This document shows, piece by piece, positions 45,477-56,035 of a DNA stretch of 64,000 nucleotides; position 1 is the first letter of the stretch, and each line of letters starts with the position of its first letter. This stretch comes from Magnolia sinica. Its lineage: Eukaryota > Streptophyta > Magnoliopsida > Magnoliales > Magnoliaceae. A program made the translations under genes and the position numbers. The notes beneath the pieces are model-generated. The model worked only from the letters and a program-made list of their open reading frames with translations, was not told where the DNA came from and ran no database searches. The DNA lies in the NCBI RefSeq assembly GCF_029962835.1, contig NC_080588.1:60412001-60476000 (forward strand), written 5' to 3'.

Positions 45477-47516
45477 ATGGCTTCTAACAATGGTTTGAGT
45501 AATAACCCCACGGACGGCGCTACAGGGGACAATACTCTGACAATAGTGGCATTTACAGCCTTCTAGTTAGAGAATTTACAAGCCATGTAAAGACTACATG
45601 CAGAGATCGATCATTTGATGGAGACCTTAGGACGGAGCCATGTTTGTGATGATGAGTGGCTTGAGAATGGTGTTGGGGCTTGTACTTATCAAGTTCATGG
45701 TGTAATTCCGGTGGCAAATCGTAGACCACCACCCAATAATTGTAGATCTAACAATGAGGAGATTGATGATATGATTCTCCAACGATAAGAATAAAGAGGT
45801 GTCAGGCTGGATAGAGATAGAGATTATAAGATGAAGGTTGATTTCCCTAACTTCAATGGAGGACTTGATTGACTTCTTAAAGTCGAATGAGTCTTTGATT
45901 ATATGGAGATTCCTTAGGAAAAGAATGTCAAACTTGTGGCCTACAAATTGAAAGGTAGAGCCTCAGCTCGGTGGGAATAACTCCAACTTTCACGAACCAG
46001 ACAGATGAAAGCGTTGATCCGCACATGACCACAAATGAAGCAATTGATGCAGACATGATTCTTGTCAAGTGATTATGATCAGGAATTATTTCAGCAATAC
46101 CATAATTATCAGCAGGGTGGCCAATCACTATAAAATTACACAGAGGAATTTTATTGCCTGTTTGTGAGAAATGGTCAGGTTGAGACTGAGTCATAATAGG
46201 TTATTAGATTCACCGATGGTTTATGTATGAAGATCCAAGATCAAGTGTAGAAACAACCCTTCCAGATGATGAACGAGGCAGTTAAATTGGCCACCCTGAG
46301 TAGAGATGCAACTGGAGCATCCCAATATACGAAATTATGTTCCGAACATGGTAACTACTTTTGAACCTTTACGGGATGTGGCACAATCCCAAGGATAGGA
46401 TCCTTTTGGAGGGTGTCCTTGGCCTCCTCCAATTGCGAACCAAAATTTGGAAAGTGGTCAAGTTAGACCTCAGAGAGCACCAACCAATGTTGTTGGTCCA
46501 AGTAAAACCTTAATCCCTACGCTCCGCTTCAATCGTACAAGTGTTATCAATGTGGCTAACCTAGTCATCAATTTAATATGTGTCCTTAGAGGTATATGGT
46601 TAATCTGGCCATTAACGATGGGGAAACAAAAGATGGACAAGACGGTCTGGGATTTGATGACACTAAACACACTGAGGATGATGGAGGAGGCAAATGGATT
46701 CACGAAGATTATAATGAGTCTATGATCATAAGGAAGCTGTTGTACACACTAAAGAAGGATGAGATAGATCCGTAGCGGCACAACATCTTTTGAATGAGGT
46801 GCATTATGAACAATCTGTGATATGATTATATATGGTGGGAGTAGTGAGAATATCGTGTTAAAAACTATAGTAGAAAATCTACAACTGCATGCAGACAAAA
46901 AAAAAATCCCTCTTCGTACACGATTAGATGGATCAAGGAGGTTAACGAAATAAAGAAGTCTGAGGGAATTATACCTAAAGAAATTTATGACAAATTATCC
47001 TCCATGCAAGATATTGCTCTTGCTCAAGCAGAGTTTGCTTTCAATAACGTACATAATTTATTCACTTGCTCTTAATTCGAGGTTGTATATGATCGGGTTT
47101 CCAAACGTCCACTTGAATTGATCTCTTTTCTTAAGTTATAGGGTATGAGTGTTGTAATAAAAGATATCATGGACTAGATCATGACAGTGCATGCCGAGAT
47201 CCAAAAGAAGTTAAAGGAGTTCAATGTTAAGCATGAGAAAGAGGTTGACAAACATCAACCCAAAAAAGTGTTTAAAGTGGATGATAATGTGTTAGTTTAC
47301 CTATGTAATGAGAGATTTCCGACCGCAATGTATAATAAGTTGAGGAATAAGAAAATTAGCCATGTTTCGATCCTTAAGAAAATCAATGATAATACATACA
47401 TTGTTGATCTCCTCAAAGGCATGCAGATCTCATGGACTTTCAATGTGATAGATCTACATGAGTATCATGAGTCAAATCTATTGGATAACACAAGGACGAG
47501 TTCTTTCCAGAGTTGA
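45477..47516 (+). pseudogene. Chromovirus gag-pol with large internal deletion
   Basis: From ATG 45477 a gag with many stops follows chromovirus order: DFPNFNGGLD, KNVKLVAYKLKGRASARWE, YTEEFYCLFVRN, and the zinc knuckle CYQCG*PSHQFNMC (about 46532-46575). A protease-like segment comes next (DMIIDGGSSENIVS-like, near 46815). Reading then jumps directly to the integrase C-terminus with AQAEFAFNN and the GPY/F-type module ERFPTAMYNKLRNKKISHVS and FNVIDLHEYHE, open at 47181-47516. Reverse transcriptase, RNaseH and most of integrase are missing, so this copy could not move on its own. Confidence 0.85.
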
Positions 47517-47634
47517 GGGAATTGATGTAAGACATGTCATAGATGTATTCTTTGAATGGTTGGACCTAAAAAATACCAAATGAAAGTAGAAGTAGTTCAT
47601 CAAATTTGGGCCCACAGTCTTATGTAAAGCATAA

Positions 47635-48224
47635 TGTAACTGGCCCCAGGCACGTCCAATTCAAAGAAAAGTGTCATTTAAAGTGTGAACCATAGATCAG
47701 TCACTACTTCTGATCTGGGTATCGTCATAGGACACACAACATATTGATCTTTATGTAGTGGGCCTTTCGGAGTCAACTGTGCCACATAGTGGGTAACTTC
47801 GTCCATTTTGCAAGAAAACACACGCTTCATGTTTGAAATTACGATTTTCAAAAGAAAAAAATTGTTGTTTATAGCAATTCCGATTTTTGTCATATCTTCT
47901 TATTTTTAGAGTTTTAGGATTCCCTTCATTTTTTTACAAATTACCTATAATAATTTCAAGAATACTCCATAAGATTTATTATATTTTTGACAAATTTACT
48001 CTTTAGATAGAATTTTTGCTACTTCTGGTAATTTTGAATTAGCGTTTGGATTTTCTTTATTAATGGTGTAATTTAGAAAATCATATACACATTCTTCAAT
48101 AAAATATATAAATTTTCTATTTTAATTTTTGGTGGATTTAAGAACTCTCTTGTGAGTTTAAGATTTTAATTACTACGGGAAGATGGTGATCTTTCTCTTC
48201 GCTTTTCAAGCTCTCCCTATGCCA
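47635..48224 (+). repeat. 3' LTR of the deleted chromovirus
   Basis: Partner of 44841-45443, running from TGTAACTGGCCCC to …CTCCCTATGCCA. The 5-mers at the two outer ends (GGGCA and TGTTC) do not match, so the target duplication is lost or an end is misplaced. Confidence 0.8.
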
Positions 48225-49030
48225 TGTTCGATCCTATCCATCTGATTATCGAGAGTGGATATGCTTGCGTCCGGGTAACTCCAAGTTTAGTTAAGCCATG
48301 ACTGTGGGCCCACTTTGATGTATATATTGTATATCCATGCCGTCCATCCCTTTTGACAGATCATTTTAGTCCATGTACTTAAAAATGAAGTAGATCCAAA
48401 TCTAAGGTGAACTGCACCACAAGAAACACAATTGAATGCACACAATTCCTATGATCCACTTTAATGTTTATTTTCCATTCAACCAGTTGATAAAGGTAAT
48501 AGAGACCTGAGAAATTTCCTACCGTACGACCCATATATGGCCCACGAACCTTTTTAAGCCCACTTGCTTTTACCTTACAAGAATAAACCCCAGCTGTACG
48601 GATAACTTTTCTCAGGTCGAAAATGCCCTTGCTTTTCCTTCCAACAGCGGATCGACTGGTGCCGAAGACGAGCGCTGACGCTCCTCGAACTCCGAGTTGT
48701 ACGAACGGTTCAAAAGAGATCAAAGTTACATGGGCCCCACAGTTATGTATTTATTATATCCACAACGTTCATCCATATTTCGAGATCATTTTGGAGCATT
48801 ATCAAAAAAAAAAATCATATCCAAAGATCAACTGTACTGCACCACAAAGAGCAGCGGGAAAATTGATTTTCACCATTAAAAATTTTGTAGGGCCCACCAT
48901 AACATTTACTTTCCATCCAATCTATTTATAAGGTCACAAAGACCTGGATGAAGAGGAAAAACAAATTTCTTAATGATCCAAAACTTCTATGACCCCTAAA
49001 AGGGTTTCAATGGTAGACGTTCAAAGTAGC
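48225..49030. other. Fragments of Mutator-like fold-back elements, no gene
   Basis: Two family cores occur: GTGGGCCCACTTTGATGTAT near 48306 and ATGGGCCCCACAGTTATGT near 48730, each followed by a CATGCCGTCCATCC or CAACGTTCATCC word. Matching opposite ends were not paired with confidence. Confidence 0.5.
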
Positions 49031-49034
49031 ATGG

Positions 49035-49425
49035 TAATGTCTTATGCTACGGTCAGATCTATGGCTACAGATTATAACTGTAGCCATAAGTACCATAATT
49101 CGTAGCTATAGAGGCCTCCCCCCAAAAATCAAACCCGAATAAGGGTGGGCTCGCCGAACTAGCCCCCCCCCTCTCTTGCTGGCCTGTCTGGCGAGGCCAC
49201 GCCGATCTGGCGTCCCCCCTATGGCTACGGATTATAACCGTACCCCCCCCCCCTGCTGGCCTATCCGGTGGGACAATGCCGATCTGGCGGCCCCCTTATG
49301 GCTACGGATTATAACCATACCCCCCCGGTCACTTGCTGGCCTGTCTGGCGGAGCCACACAAATCTGGTGGCCCCCCTATGGCTATGGATTATAACCGTAG
49401 CCATAGCTACCATAAGCCGGTCTGC
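49035..49425. repeat. Fold-back tandem repeat (GCTGGCC … ATGGCTACGGATTATAACCGTA)
   Basis: About three tandem units of roughly 85-95 bp (49173-49400) each run GCTGGCCTGTCTGGCG, CCGATCTGGCGGCCCCC, and TATGGCTACGGATTATAACC, and are separated by poly(C). The last part of each is a hairpin: TATGGCTACGG against CCGTAGCCATA with an AT-rich loop. The outer ends (CTTATGCTACGG, 49045; reverse complement CTTATGGTAGC, 49415) form a larger inverted repeat, so it may be a foldback transposon. Confidence 0.6.
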
Positions 49426-49430
49426 CCCCC

Positions 49431-50502
49431 CAACTCCTTTTTATATTTTTTTTGTTTTTTTCACACACACTCACGCCTTTTCAATGACACTTTGGAATAA
49501 GATGTAAATGACATACATAACTAGGTCGGGTTTTGCAATGACTCGGCCTACGTTGCAATTTTCAAGTTGATTTTGTATCTTGTGGATAAAAGGTGGGGTC
49601 CATAGTGGTAAATTTCTCCATGTTTTATCTATGAGTTGGCATGGTTTTGTATCTTGTGGCAAATGCACGTTAGGTCGCTTCCCTTGAATTTGGGTTAGAG
49701 TATTTTTTTGCTTTGATCTTGAATAGTCATTTATATTATGATATTTTTATTATAAATTCTTTTGCGATAATATTTTTATTGGGAAAAGTTTAATTTAATG
49801 ACTCAGATTGGCTCGTTCGATCTTGACTTGAGTCACGACTCGACCAAGTCAGGAGCAACTCATCTTAGGTGGGTCAAGTCATGCGTATTTTCAATGCTGA
49901 TCATGGTGTCGAATCGGCTTTGATTTGACTGAGTCCAAATTGGCTTGGATGAGTTGCATCCAACTTGGATAAGTTGTCAATCCATGGTGTAGACTGTGTA
50001 CAATGAGAATAACTTGACACTAATCTCTTATTCTGTGTGGGGTTTAGCACTTGGGCAGTGGTGGGATTGTGGGAATCCCATCACAGTTTCAAGATGGGAT
50101 CTGAAATCCTATGTTGAAGTGCATGTTGAGACTTAAAATTCCCACTCAATGTCCATGGACAGTAGATGGTGCATGCCAACTTCTAAGCTCTGTACGCCAA
50201 AGTCGATTCTTTGTAGTTTTCATCTTATCTATTTCATTGTTCTTTGTATTATTTATTATTGGTGGATGACAATAGATGCATTTTCGTTCACCTTTCAAAT
50301 AAAAAAAATAAAAGATGCATTTTTGTCTGCCCTATTTTTGATTTGGTGAATGGGCATGAGATGGGTTATTAAGCAAGAAAGAAGTCGTGCTTGGGCCAAT
50401 TCACAGTCCTCTCTCTACCAAAAGAGACTTCTTGTCGCTTTTAAAAGGCAAATGCAATTGAAGTAGCTTAGATCCTCTATTAAATAATTCAGAAAATCTA
50501 CT
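49431..50502. other. No gene seen
   Basis: Mixed-composition DNA. The 49800-49990 part has GACTCGACCAAGTCAGG-type words similar to the hAT-like element at 12349. Short open frames show no domain. Confidence 0.4.
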
Positions 50503-51022
50503 ATGAAATTGAAGTGAAGAGAATTGACCGTGAAATGCATGGAATTGACCGTGAAGCGAAGGGAGAATTGACCGTGAAATGCATGGAATTGACCGCGAAG
50601 TGAAGGGAGAATTGACCGTGAAATGCATGAAATTGACCGTGAAATGAAGGGAATTGACCATGAAGTGAAAGGAATTGACTGCGAAATGCATGGAAATGAT
50701 CGTGAAGTGAAGGGAATTGACTGTGAAATGAATGGAAATGACCATGAAGTGAGGATTGACTGTGAAATGCATGGAATTGACCGTGAAGTGAAGGGAATTG
50801 ACCGTAAAATGCATGGAATTGACCGTGAAGTGAAGGGGAATCGTAAAAAATGATCGTGAAATGCATGGAGTTGACCGTGAAGGGAATTGACCGTGAAATG
50901 CAGGGAATTGACCGTGAAACGCATGGAATTGACCGTAAAATGAAGGGGATTGACCATCAAATGAATTAGATTGACTGTGAAGTGCATGGAAATGACGGTG
51001 TAGTACAAAGAATCGTGAAATG
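50503..51022. repeat. 21-bp minisatellite encoding a heptad repeat in several frames
   Basis: Roughly two dozen copies of a 21-bp unit are present. Two sub-types often alternate, GAATTGACCGTGAAATGCAT(G) and GAATTGACCGTGAAGTGAAG(G), giving a 42-bp higher-order pattern. Because 21 is a multiple of three and the unit lacks stops, several frames stay open. The longest is minus 51069-50401 (222 codons, recurring HFTVNSM), with 197- and 121-codon frames overlapping. Coding is possible but the simplest reading is a non-coding tandem repeat. Confidence 0.92.
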
Positions 51023-51173
51023 AGAGAAGAAATTATATGTCTTAAGTATAAATTGTTTTTGTGGGCCACCTGAGTATTACATCATCCTGACTTTGGAATC
51101 AGACTCAATGGTGGTGGAGTAAGTGATGGACAGTTGCTCATTTTATGTACGTTTTAGCACGAGGTAGTTTCCT

Positions 51174-51809
51174 GGAAACGGATTGGCTACTCCCCTGACA
51201 CCAGCCCCGGAGCTGGTGGTCAGTGCTCTGTGGGCCCCACCATGATGTATGTGTTTCATCCATTCCGTTCATCCATTTTTAATTATCCCTTTATGTCATT
51301 ATCCCAAAAATGGGAGGGATATAAATCTCAAGTGGATCACACCACAGGAAAACAATAGTGATTGGATATCCATCTTTTAAATCCTCCTAAGGCTCGTTGT
51401 ACAGTTTATTTGACATCCAATCCGTTGATTAGGTCATAAAGACCCAGATGAAGGGTGAAAACAAATATCAACTTGATCCAATACTTTTATGGCTCCCAAA
51501 AAGTTTTTAACGGTCGAATCCGTTGATTAGGTCATAAAGACCCAGATGAAGGGTGAAAACAAATATCAACTTGATCCAATACTTTTATGGCCCCCAAAAA
51601 GTTTTTAACGGTCGAAGTTCATTCAACACTGTTTCGTGTAATGTGATCCACTTGAGACTGGGATATACCTCATTTTTTTTATGTTATCATAAATTGATCT
51701 AGAAAAATAGATGAACGGAATGGATGAAACATATACATCATGATGGGCCCACGGAGCACCGACCACCAGCTCCGGGGCTGGTGTCAGGGGGAGTAGCCAA
51801 TCCGTTTCC
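51174..51809. mobile_element. Mutator-like non-autonomous element with perfect 9-bp target duplication (copy M3)
   Basis: The inverted ends (GGAAACGGATTGGCTACTCC at left, its reverse complement at right) continue inward for about 50 bp with only a few mismatches. They are flanked by an exact 9-bp duplication TAGTTTCCT (51165-51173 and 51810-51818). The 636-bp body is non-coding, carries the family core GTGGGCCCCACCATGATG, and contains a recent 98-bp tandem duplication (51417-51613). The 9-bp duplication is the mark of the Mutator superfamily. Confidence 0.9.
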
Positions 51810-51922
51810 TAGTTTCCTGGTAAAACAGGGAAAACAAAAGTAGTTGCGATGCATGGACGCCGCTGTTTTAATTGGCCTAACCGATGGTCCCCACATGGAA
51901 CCAGCCGATCCATCCAGCGTCC

Positions 51923-52434
51923 GGAGCGGTTTGGGTACTAGCTGACACGTCCAGAGCTCAGAACGGGCAGGGGGTCTGAGGGGCCACCGTGATGTATGCA
52001 TTTTATCCACACCGTCCATCCATTTTACTATATCATTTTAATATCGAAATAGCTAGATACAAGGCTCGGGTGAACCAGGTATTAGACAAATACCGTTGAA
52101 AACTTCACGAAGGCCAAGTAAGTTTGTCTTGACCTGATATAGGTGTTTTCCCTTCATCCAGGTCTATGTGACCTTATGAACAGGTTGGATGGAAATAAAC
52201 CATCACGGTGAACCTTAGGAAGGTTTCAACGGTGTTACCATTATCACCGCTGATTCCCGTGGTGTGGTTCACTTGAGTATTGGATATGTTTCACATTTTT
52301 TGGTTTCCGTGCTAAAATGATATGAAAAAAAATGGATGGACGGAGTAGATGAAACACATACATAAAGGTGGCCCCTCAGAGGCCGTGCTCGTTCCGAGCT
52401 CGGAAAGGGCGGGGGTGGTACCTAATCCTCGTCC
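51923..52434. mobile_element. Mutator-like non-autonomous element (copy M4)
   Basis: Ends GGAGCGGTTTGGGTACTAGC and, in reverse complement, GGACGAGGATTAGGTACCAC are about 70% alike. Inward, the arms share GAGCTC, GAACG and CTGAGGGGCCACC. The interior has the usual family phrases. Flanking 9-mers CCAGCGTCC and CCAACATCA match at 6 of 9, with G-to-A differences at CpG sites, so this copy is older than M3, M5 and M6. Confidence 0.75.
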
Positions 52435-52470
52435 CCAACATCAGACGTCAGCCAATAGAAACCTAGTGCA

Positions 52471-52985
52471 GGACGCGGATTGCGTCCTCCCCATTACCAT
52501 CTGGGCGGGGATGGCCCCACCATAATGTAAGTATTTTATCCACTCCGTTCATCGTTTTTCTCATATCATTTTAAGCTAAAGGTAAAAAAATAAGGCAGGT
52601 CCAATCTTAAGTGGACCACAAAATGGGGATTGAATATCCACCATTAAAAAATTCTCAGGAGCTGGATAAATTTGGATAAGTTTCTGATCAAGATAATATT
52701 AGTGTTTTCACTTCGTCCACGTCTACGTTAACTTATTAATAGGTTAGATGGTAAAAAACATAACAGTGGCCCTTAGAAAGGTTTCAACGTGGGTGTCATT
52801 ATCACTGCATCTTCCTTTGGTGTGGTCCATTGGAGCTGTGGAACTGCCGCATTTTTTTTTTCACCTTGAAATGATACGAGAAAAGCGATTAACGGCGTGG
52901 ATAAAATAATTACATCACAGTGGGGCCCACAGAGCCCTGCCCTGACGGATTACCGTCAGGGCAGGGTAGGACGCAATCTGCGTCC
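52471..52985. mobile_element. Mutator-like non-autonomous element with perfect 9-bp target duplication (copy M5)
   Basis: Left end GGACGCGGATTGCGTCCTCC, right end reverse complement GGACGCAGATTGCGTCCTAC, and an exact 9-bp duplication CCTAGTGCA (52462-52470, 52986-52994). The right arm contains an extra short hairpin (CCCTGACGG against CCGTCAGGG). The element is 515 bp and non-coding. Confidence 0.9.
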
Positions 52986-53034
52986 CCTAGTGCAGACTAT
53001 CTGACCATCTCCATGTTTGTTACCCGTCGCTTTC

Positions 53035-53551
53035 GGGAGCGGATTAGGTGCGGCCGCCAGCCTCACCCAAGATTGTACGGCACTTACCGTGGAGCCCACT
53101 TGATGTAAGTATTCCATATCCACGCTGTCCATCCGTTTTGTCAGATCATTTAAGCGTATGATCCAAAAATAACCCTATCCAAATCTCAGGTGTACCATAT
53201 CACAAGAGACAGTTCTGATTGACCATTAAAAACTTTCTGTGTGCCAAAAAACTTTCAGACGATTTTTTTTCCTACATCTAGGGTTTTTTGGTCTTCACAA
53301 AAGGTTGGATGGAAAATAAATATTAAGTTAACATTTCTATGGGCCGTAGAAACTTTTTATGGTAGGGTGTTCAATCACCACAGTTTCCTAAATCATGGAC
53401 GACCTGAGATTTTGATCTACTTCATTCTTACATAAAATTATATGAAAAAACGGATGGACGGATTGGAGGTATAATATATACTTCATTGTAGGCCCCATGG
53501 TAAGGGATGCACCATCTTGGATGTAGCCGGGGCCGTACCTAATCCACTCCC
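53035..53551. mobile_element. Mutator-like non-autonomous element with 9-bp target duplication (copy M6)
   Basis: Left end GGGAGCGGATTAGGTGCGGC, right end reverse complement GGGAGTGGATTAGGTACGGC. Flanks GTCGCTTTC and GTCGCTGTC match at 8 of 9. The element is 517 bp, with an interior like its neighbours. It is the last of four elements in a row and ends about 0.9 kb upstream of the exon at 54476. Confidence 0.88.
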
Positions 53552-54400
53552 GTCGCTGTCACGAGATACGACGCATTGCACGAATGCAGTTTGAAAGCGC
53601 CCTAGCCTTGCACGTGAAAATAAAAGAACACGTCTCAGAACCTCAGCCGCTCACCGGATGATAATTTACTCTGCATATTACATTACATCGGTCTGTAGTT
53701 CGTCCAGATGCGATCGTCAAAGGGGCCAAAATTCTACATAAATTCGTATCATTTGCGAAAATTTTTAACCGTTGGTATATGTTGTAATTCTTATGGCTCA
53801 CCGTACGATCATATAATCCTAATTTCTAATAATATTATATATCATTTGGGTATATCCTGAGGAACGATTTAGATCTCTCATACGTGTTATTAATTTTCAC
53901 GTGCGAGGTGTTCATACTTGCAATGTTCACTCGAGCGAGTGCACGCAGTAAACCAATACCCTGTCGCGACGTAGCGTACCGCGTGTTTTGCCGCCCACTT
54001 GGGTCCTCATGCTTTTTAATCTGATGATCTGAACCGTCCATATTTTGAAACCTAATATTTTAGTACTAATTTAAAAATTACACTGAAAAAATGATTGTAA
54101 CCGCCACTATCTCTAGATTAATTTCTAACAGTAAAAATAAATTTTTTGATGGCTTGGATTATACAAATCATAGGTTAGGATCTTCAACGAAACTTTATTA
54201 TATGAAACTATCTTTCTTATTTTAATAACGAAAATACGGACGATTCAAATCATCAGATCATCTAAGCATGTGGACCGGGGGTCGCGACACACAGAGTATC
54301 CTTAGTCGCGATGGAGACAAATACGACCTCGTTAGAAAATCCCATACCATACAAAACCCGAAATTCCAGCTTTCTTCAGAAAACTCTTCCCCATCAATCG
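53552..54400. other. Upstream region of the probable host gene
   Basis: No coding region is seen. The stretch is less repeat-like than its surroundings and becomes pyrimidine- and CpG-richer toward 54400. A short inverted arrangement of GCATGTGGACC and GGTCCTCATGC words (near 54000 and 54270) may mark another small fold-back insertion. Confidence 0.4.
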
Positions 54401-54406
54401 CCTAAT

Positions 54407-54417
54407 CCATAAATACC
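54407..54417 (+). promoter_or_regulatory. Probable TATA box of the host gene
   Basis: CCATAAATACC lies about 70 bp before the ATG, followed by a pyrimidine patch TCTCTCTTTGTCTCC (about 54438-54452) where plant transcription often starts. This gives a short 5' UTR. Confidence 0.5.
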
Positions 54418-54475
54418 CAGATCCGAAAACCGCAATCGTCTCTCTTTGTCTCCCCGTCCGTTGGTCCGTCGATAG

Positions 54476-54722
54476 ATGAATGCAGCTTCAGTACGATTCG
54501 TTTCACCTCCTTCAAGATTCGTATCGAAACCATCGCCGAAAATCGGAATTCTAGATGTAGCTGATTCGGAAGCTGTCCGATTTGCTCGGAAGTTCAAGGG
54601 TTTGAGAATTTCTGGTGTCAGATCGACGGTTACGGCGAAGGCGATGCCCGAGTCGAGAATTTTATCGGATTCGGAAGCGGCGCCGGCAGCCGGGCAGAGC
54701 GATCAGGCAGCTGCAGGTTCCG
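54476..54722 (+). CDS. Probable first exon of a nuclear gene for a plastid-targeted protein (partial)
   Basis: The ATG at 54476 begins MNAASVRFVSPPSRFVSKPS, which is rich in Ser, Arg, Val and Pro with no acidic residue in the first 20: a transit-peptide-like start. It continues KIGILDVADSEAVRFARKF and a basic stretch RSTVTAKAMPESR, then an Ala/Glu-rich segment. An in-frame stop follows within about 45 bases, but before it lie two possible splice donors, CAG|GTTCCG at 54716 and CCG|GTATTG at 54722. The GC-rich, repeat-free sequence with TATA and pyrimidine patch supports a real gene start. No downstream exon was recognised in the remaining 9 kb. Either intron 1 is very long and filled with transposons, or this is a detached gene fragment. 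I do not recognise the product. Confidence 0.55.
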
Positions 54723-54902
54723 GTATTGTTTTCCTTTCGCGCATTTTCATTGTGCTTTGCAGTTAGAGAAATTGGGAAGATTTTCGAAATATCAGTTGAA
54801 TTTCAGGGGTCGTTTGGATGCATATAAGTTTTTAAGTTGTAATTGACTTGCACCTACAATTCACCTATATTCTACCTATTTGGATGCAAGTTGTGTAAGT
54901 TT

Positions 54903-54924
54903 ATATATATATATATATATATAT
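54903..54924. repeat. (TA)n microsatellite
   Basis: A TA run directly bordering the left end of the element at 54925. Confidence 0.95.
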
Positions 54925-55470
54925 GGGAAAAGGTACTATGCGCTCGACCTCACGATAAGCTACCGTGAGGTTGAGCTGTGTGGGCCCCACCGTGATGCAT
55001 GTCGACCATCAACACCGTGCATTTGATGGGTCCCCTTTAAATTATGGGATATCCCAAAAATCAGCCGTCTACGGAACTCAGGTGGGCCATACCATCTAAA
55101 ATCATGTGAAGACACCGTTAAAAGATATAAAAGCACTTGGTGGGGCCCACTTGAAATTTGCATGCGTCTGAAACTTGGTCCGAACGCTCATCCAAGTGGG
55201 ACACACATAATGGATGGGCTGGAATTTCAAACCACATCTCAGTGGGCCCAAAAAATGATTATGAATGTTTTAATGGTGCACGGCCCCTCTCCACTTCTAT
55301 ATGTGGTGTGGCCCACACAAGTCACGGATTGACTTGATTTTTGAGACCTAGGCCCACGATGGAATGATGCATCTGACTGATGGGGTAGATGGTCAAAACG
55401 CATCACGATGGGGCCCACACAACTCGACCTCATGGGACGGACTAGTGAGGTCGAGCGCATAGTACCTTTT

Positions 55471-55473
<3 letters not shown>
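54925..55473. mobile_element. TA-microsatellite-embedded fold-back element with perfect 29-bp ends
   Basis: The first 29 bases (GGGAAAAGGTACTATGCGCT…) are exactly the reverse complement of the last 29. Inner arms carry the core TGTGGGCCCCACCGTGATG on one side and its complement on the other. The element is 549 bp and non-coding, with TA repeats on both sides, so the target is hidden in the TA run. It would lie inside intron 1 of the gene at 54476. Rice Micron elements have a comparable TA-microsatellite setting. Confidence 0.85.

Positions 55474-55526
<53 letters not shown>
55474..55526. repeat. (TA)n microsatellite between two inverted element copies
   Basis: About 53 bp of TA repeats separating the element at 54925 from its inverted relative at 55527. 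Confidence 0.95.
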
Positions 55527-55528
<2 letters not shown>

Positions 55529-55992
55529 AGCTGTGTGGGCCCCACCGTGATGCATGTCGAAAATCTAACCCATCAGTCAGATGCACCATTCCATGGTAGG
55601 CCTAGGGCTTAAAAATCAAGGCAATCTGTGACTTGTGTGGGCCACACCACATACAAAAGTTGAGAGGGGCTACTCTCCATTAAAACATTCATAATCATTT
55701 GTTGGGCCCACCAAGATGTGGTTCACAAATCCAACCCATTCATTATGCGTGTCCCACTTGGATGAGGGGTTAGACCAAGTTTCAGACTTATCCAAATTTC
55801 GGGTGGGCCCCACTAAGTGCTTTTATATGTTTTAGGCATGTCTTCACATGATTTTAGATGGTATGACCCACCTGAGTTCCATATACAGTTGATTTTTGGG
55901 ATATCCCATAATTTAAAGGGGACCCATTAAATGCACAGTGTTGATGTTCGACACATATCACGGTGGGGCCCACACAGCTCGACCTCATGGGA
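55527..55992. mobile_element. Inverted second copy of the 54925 element (ends trimmed)
   Basis: Read in reverse complement, this segment follows 54960-55440 through the same sequence of phrases: GAGCTGTGTGGGCCCCACCG, GGGATATCCCAAAAATCA, ATCATGTGAAGACA, and so on. It lacks the outer GGGAAAAGG ends. It is bordered at left by TA repeats and at right by poly(C), CA and TA repeats. The two copies form a large inverted repeat that could fold. Confidence 0.85.
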
Positions 55993-56035
55993 CCCCCCCC
56001 CCCCCCCCCCCACACACACACACATATATATATAA
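55993..56035. repeat. Compound poly(C)-(CA)n-(TA)n microsatellite
   Basis: About 18 C's, then CA repeats, then TA repeats, at the edge of the inverted element copy. Confidence 0.95.

Noticed and set aside
50623-50853. 76-codon plus-strand frame (MHEIDREMKGIDHEVK) as a coiled-coil protein
   Set aside because: It is one of several frames opened by the 21-bp tandem unit; its charge pattern is a by-product of the repeat.
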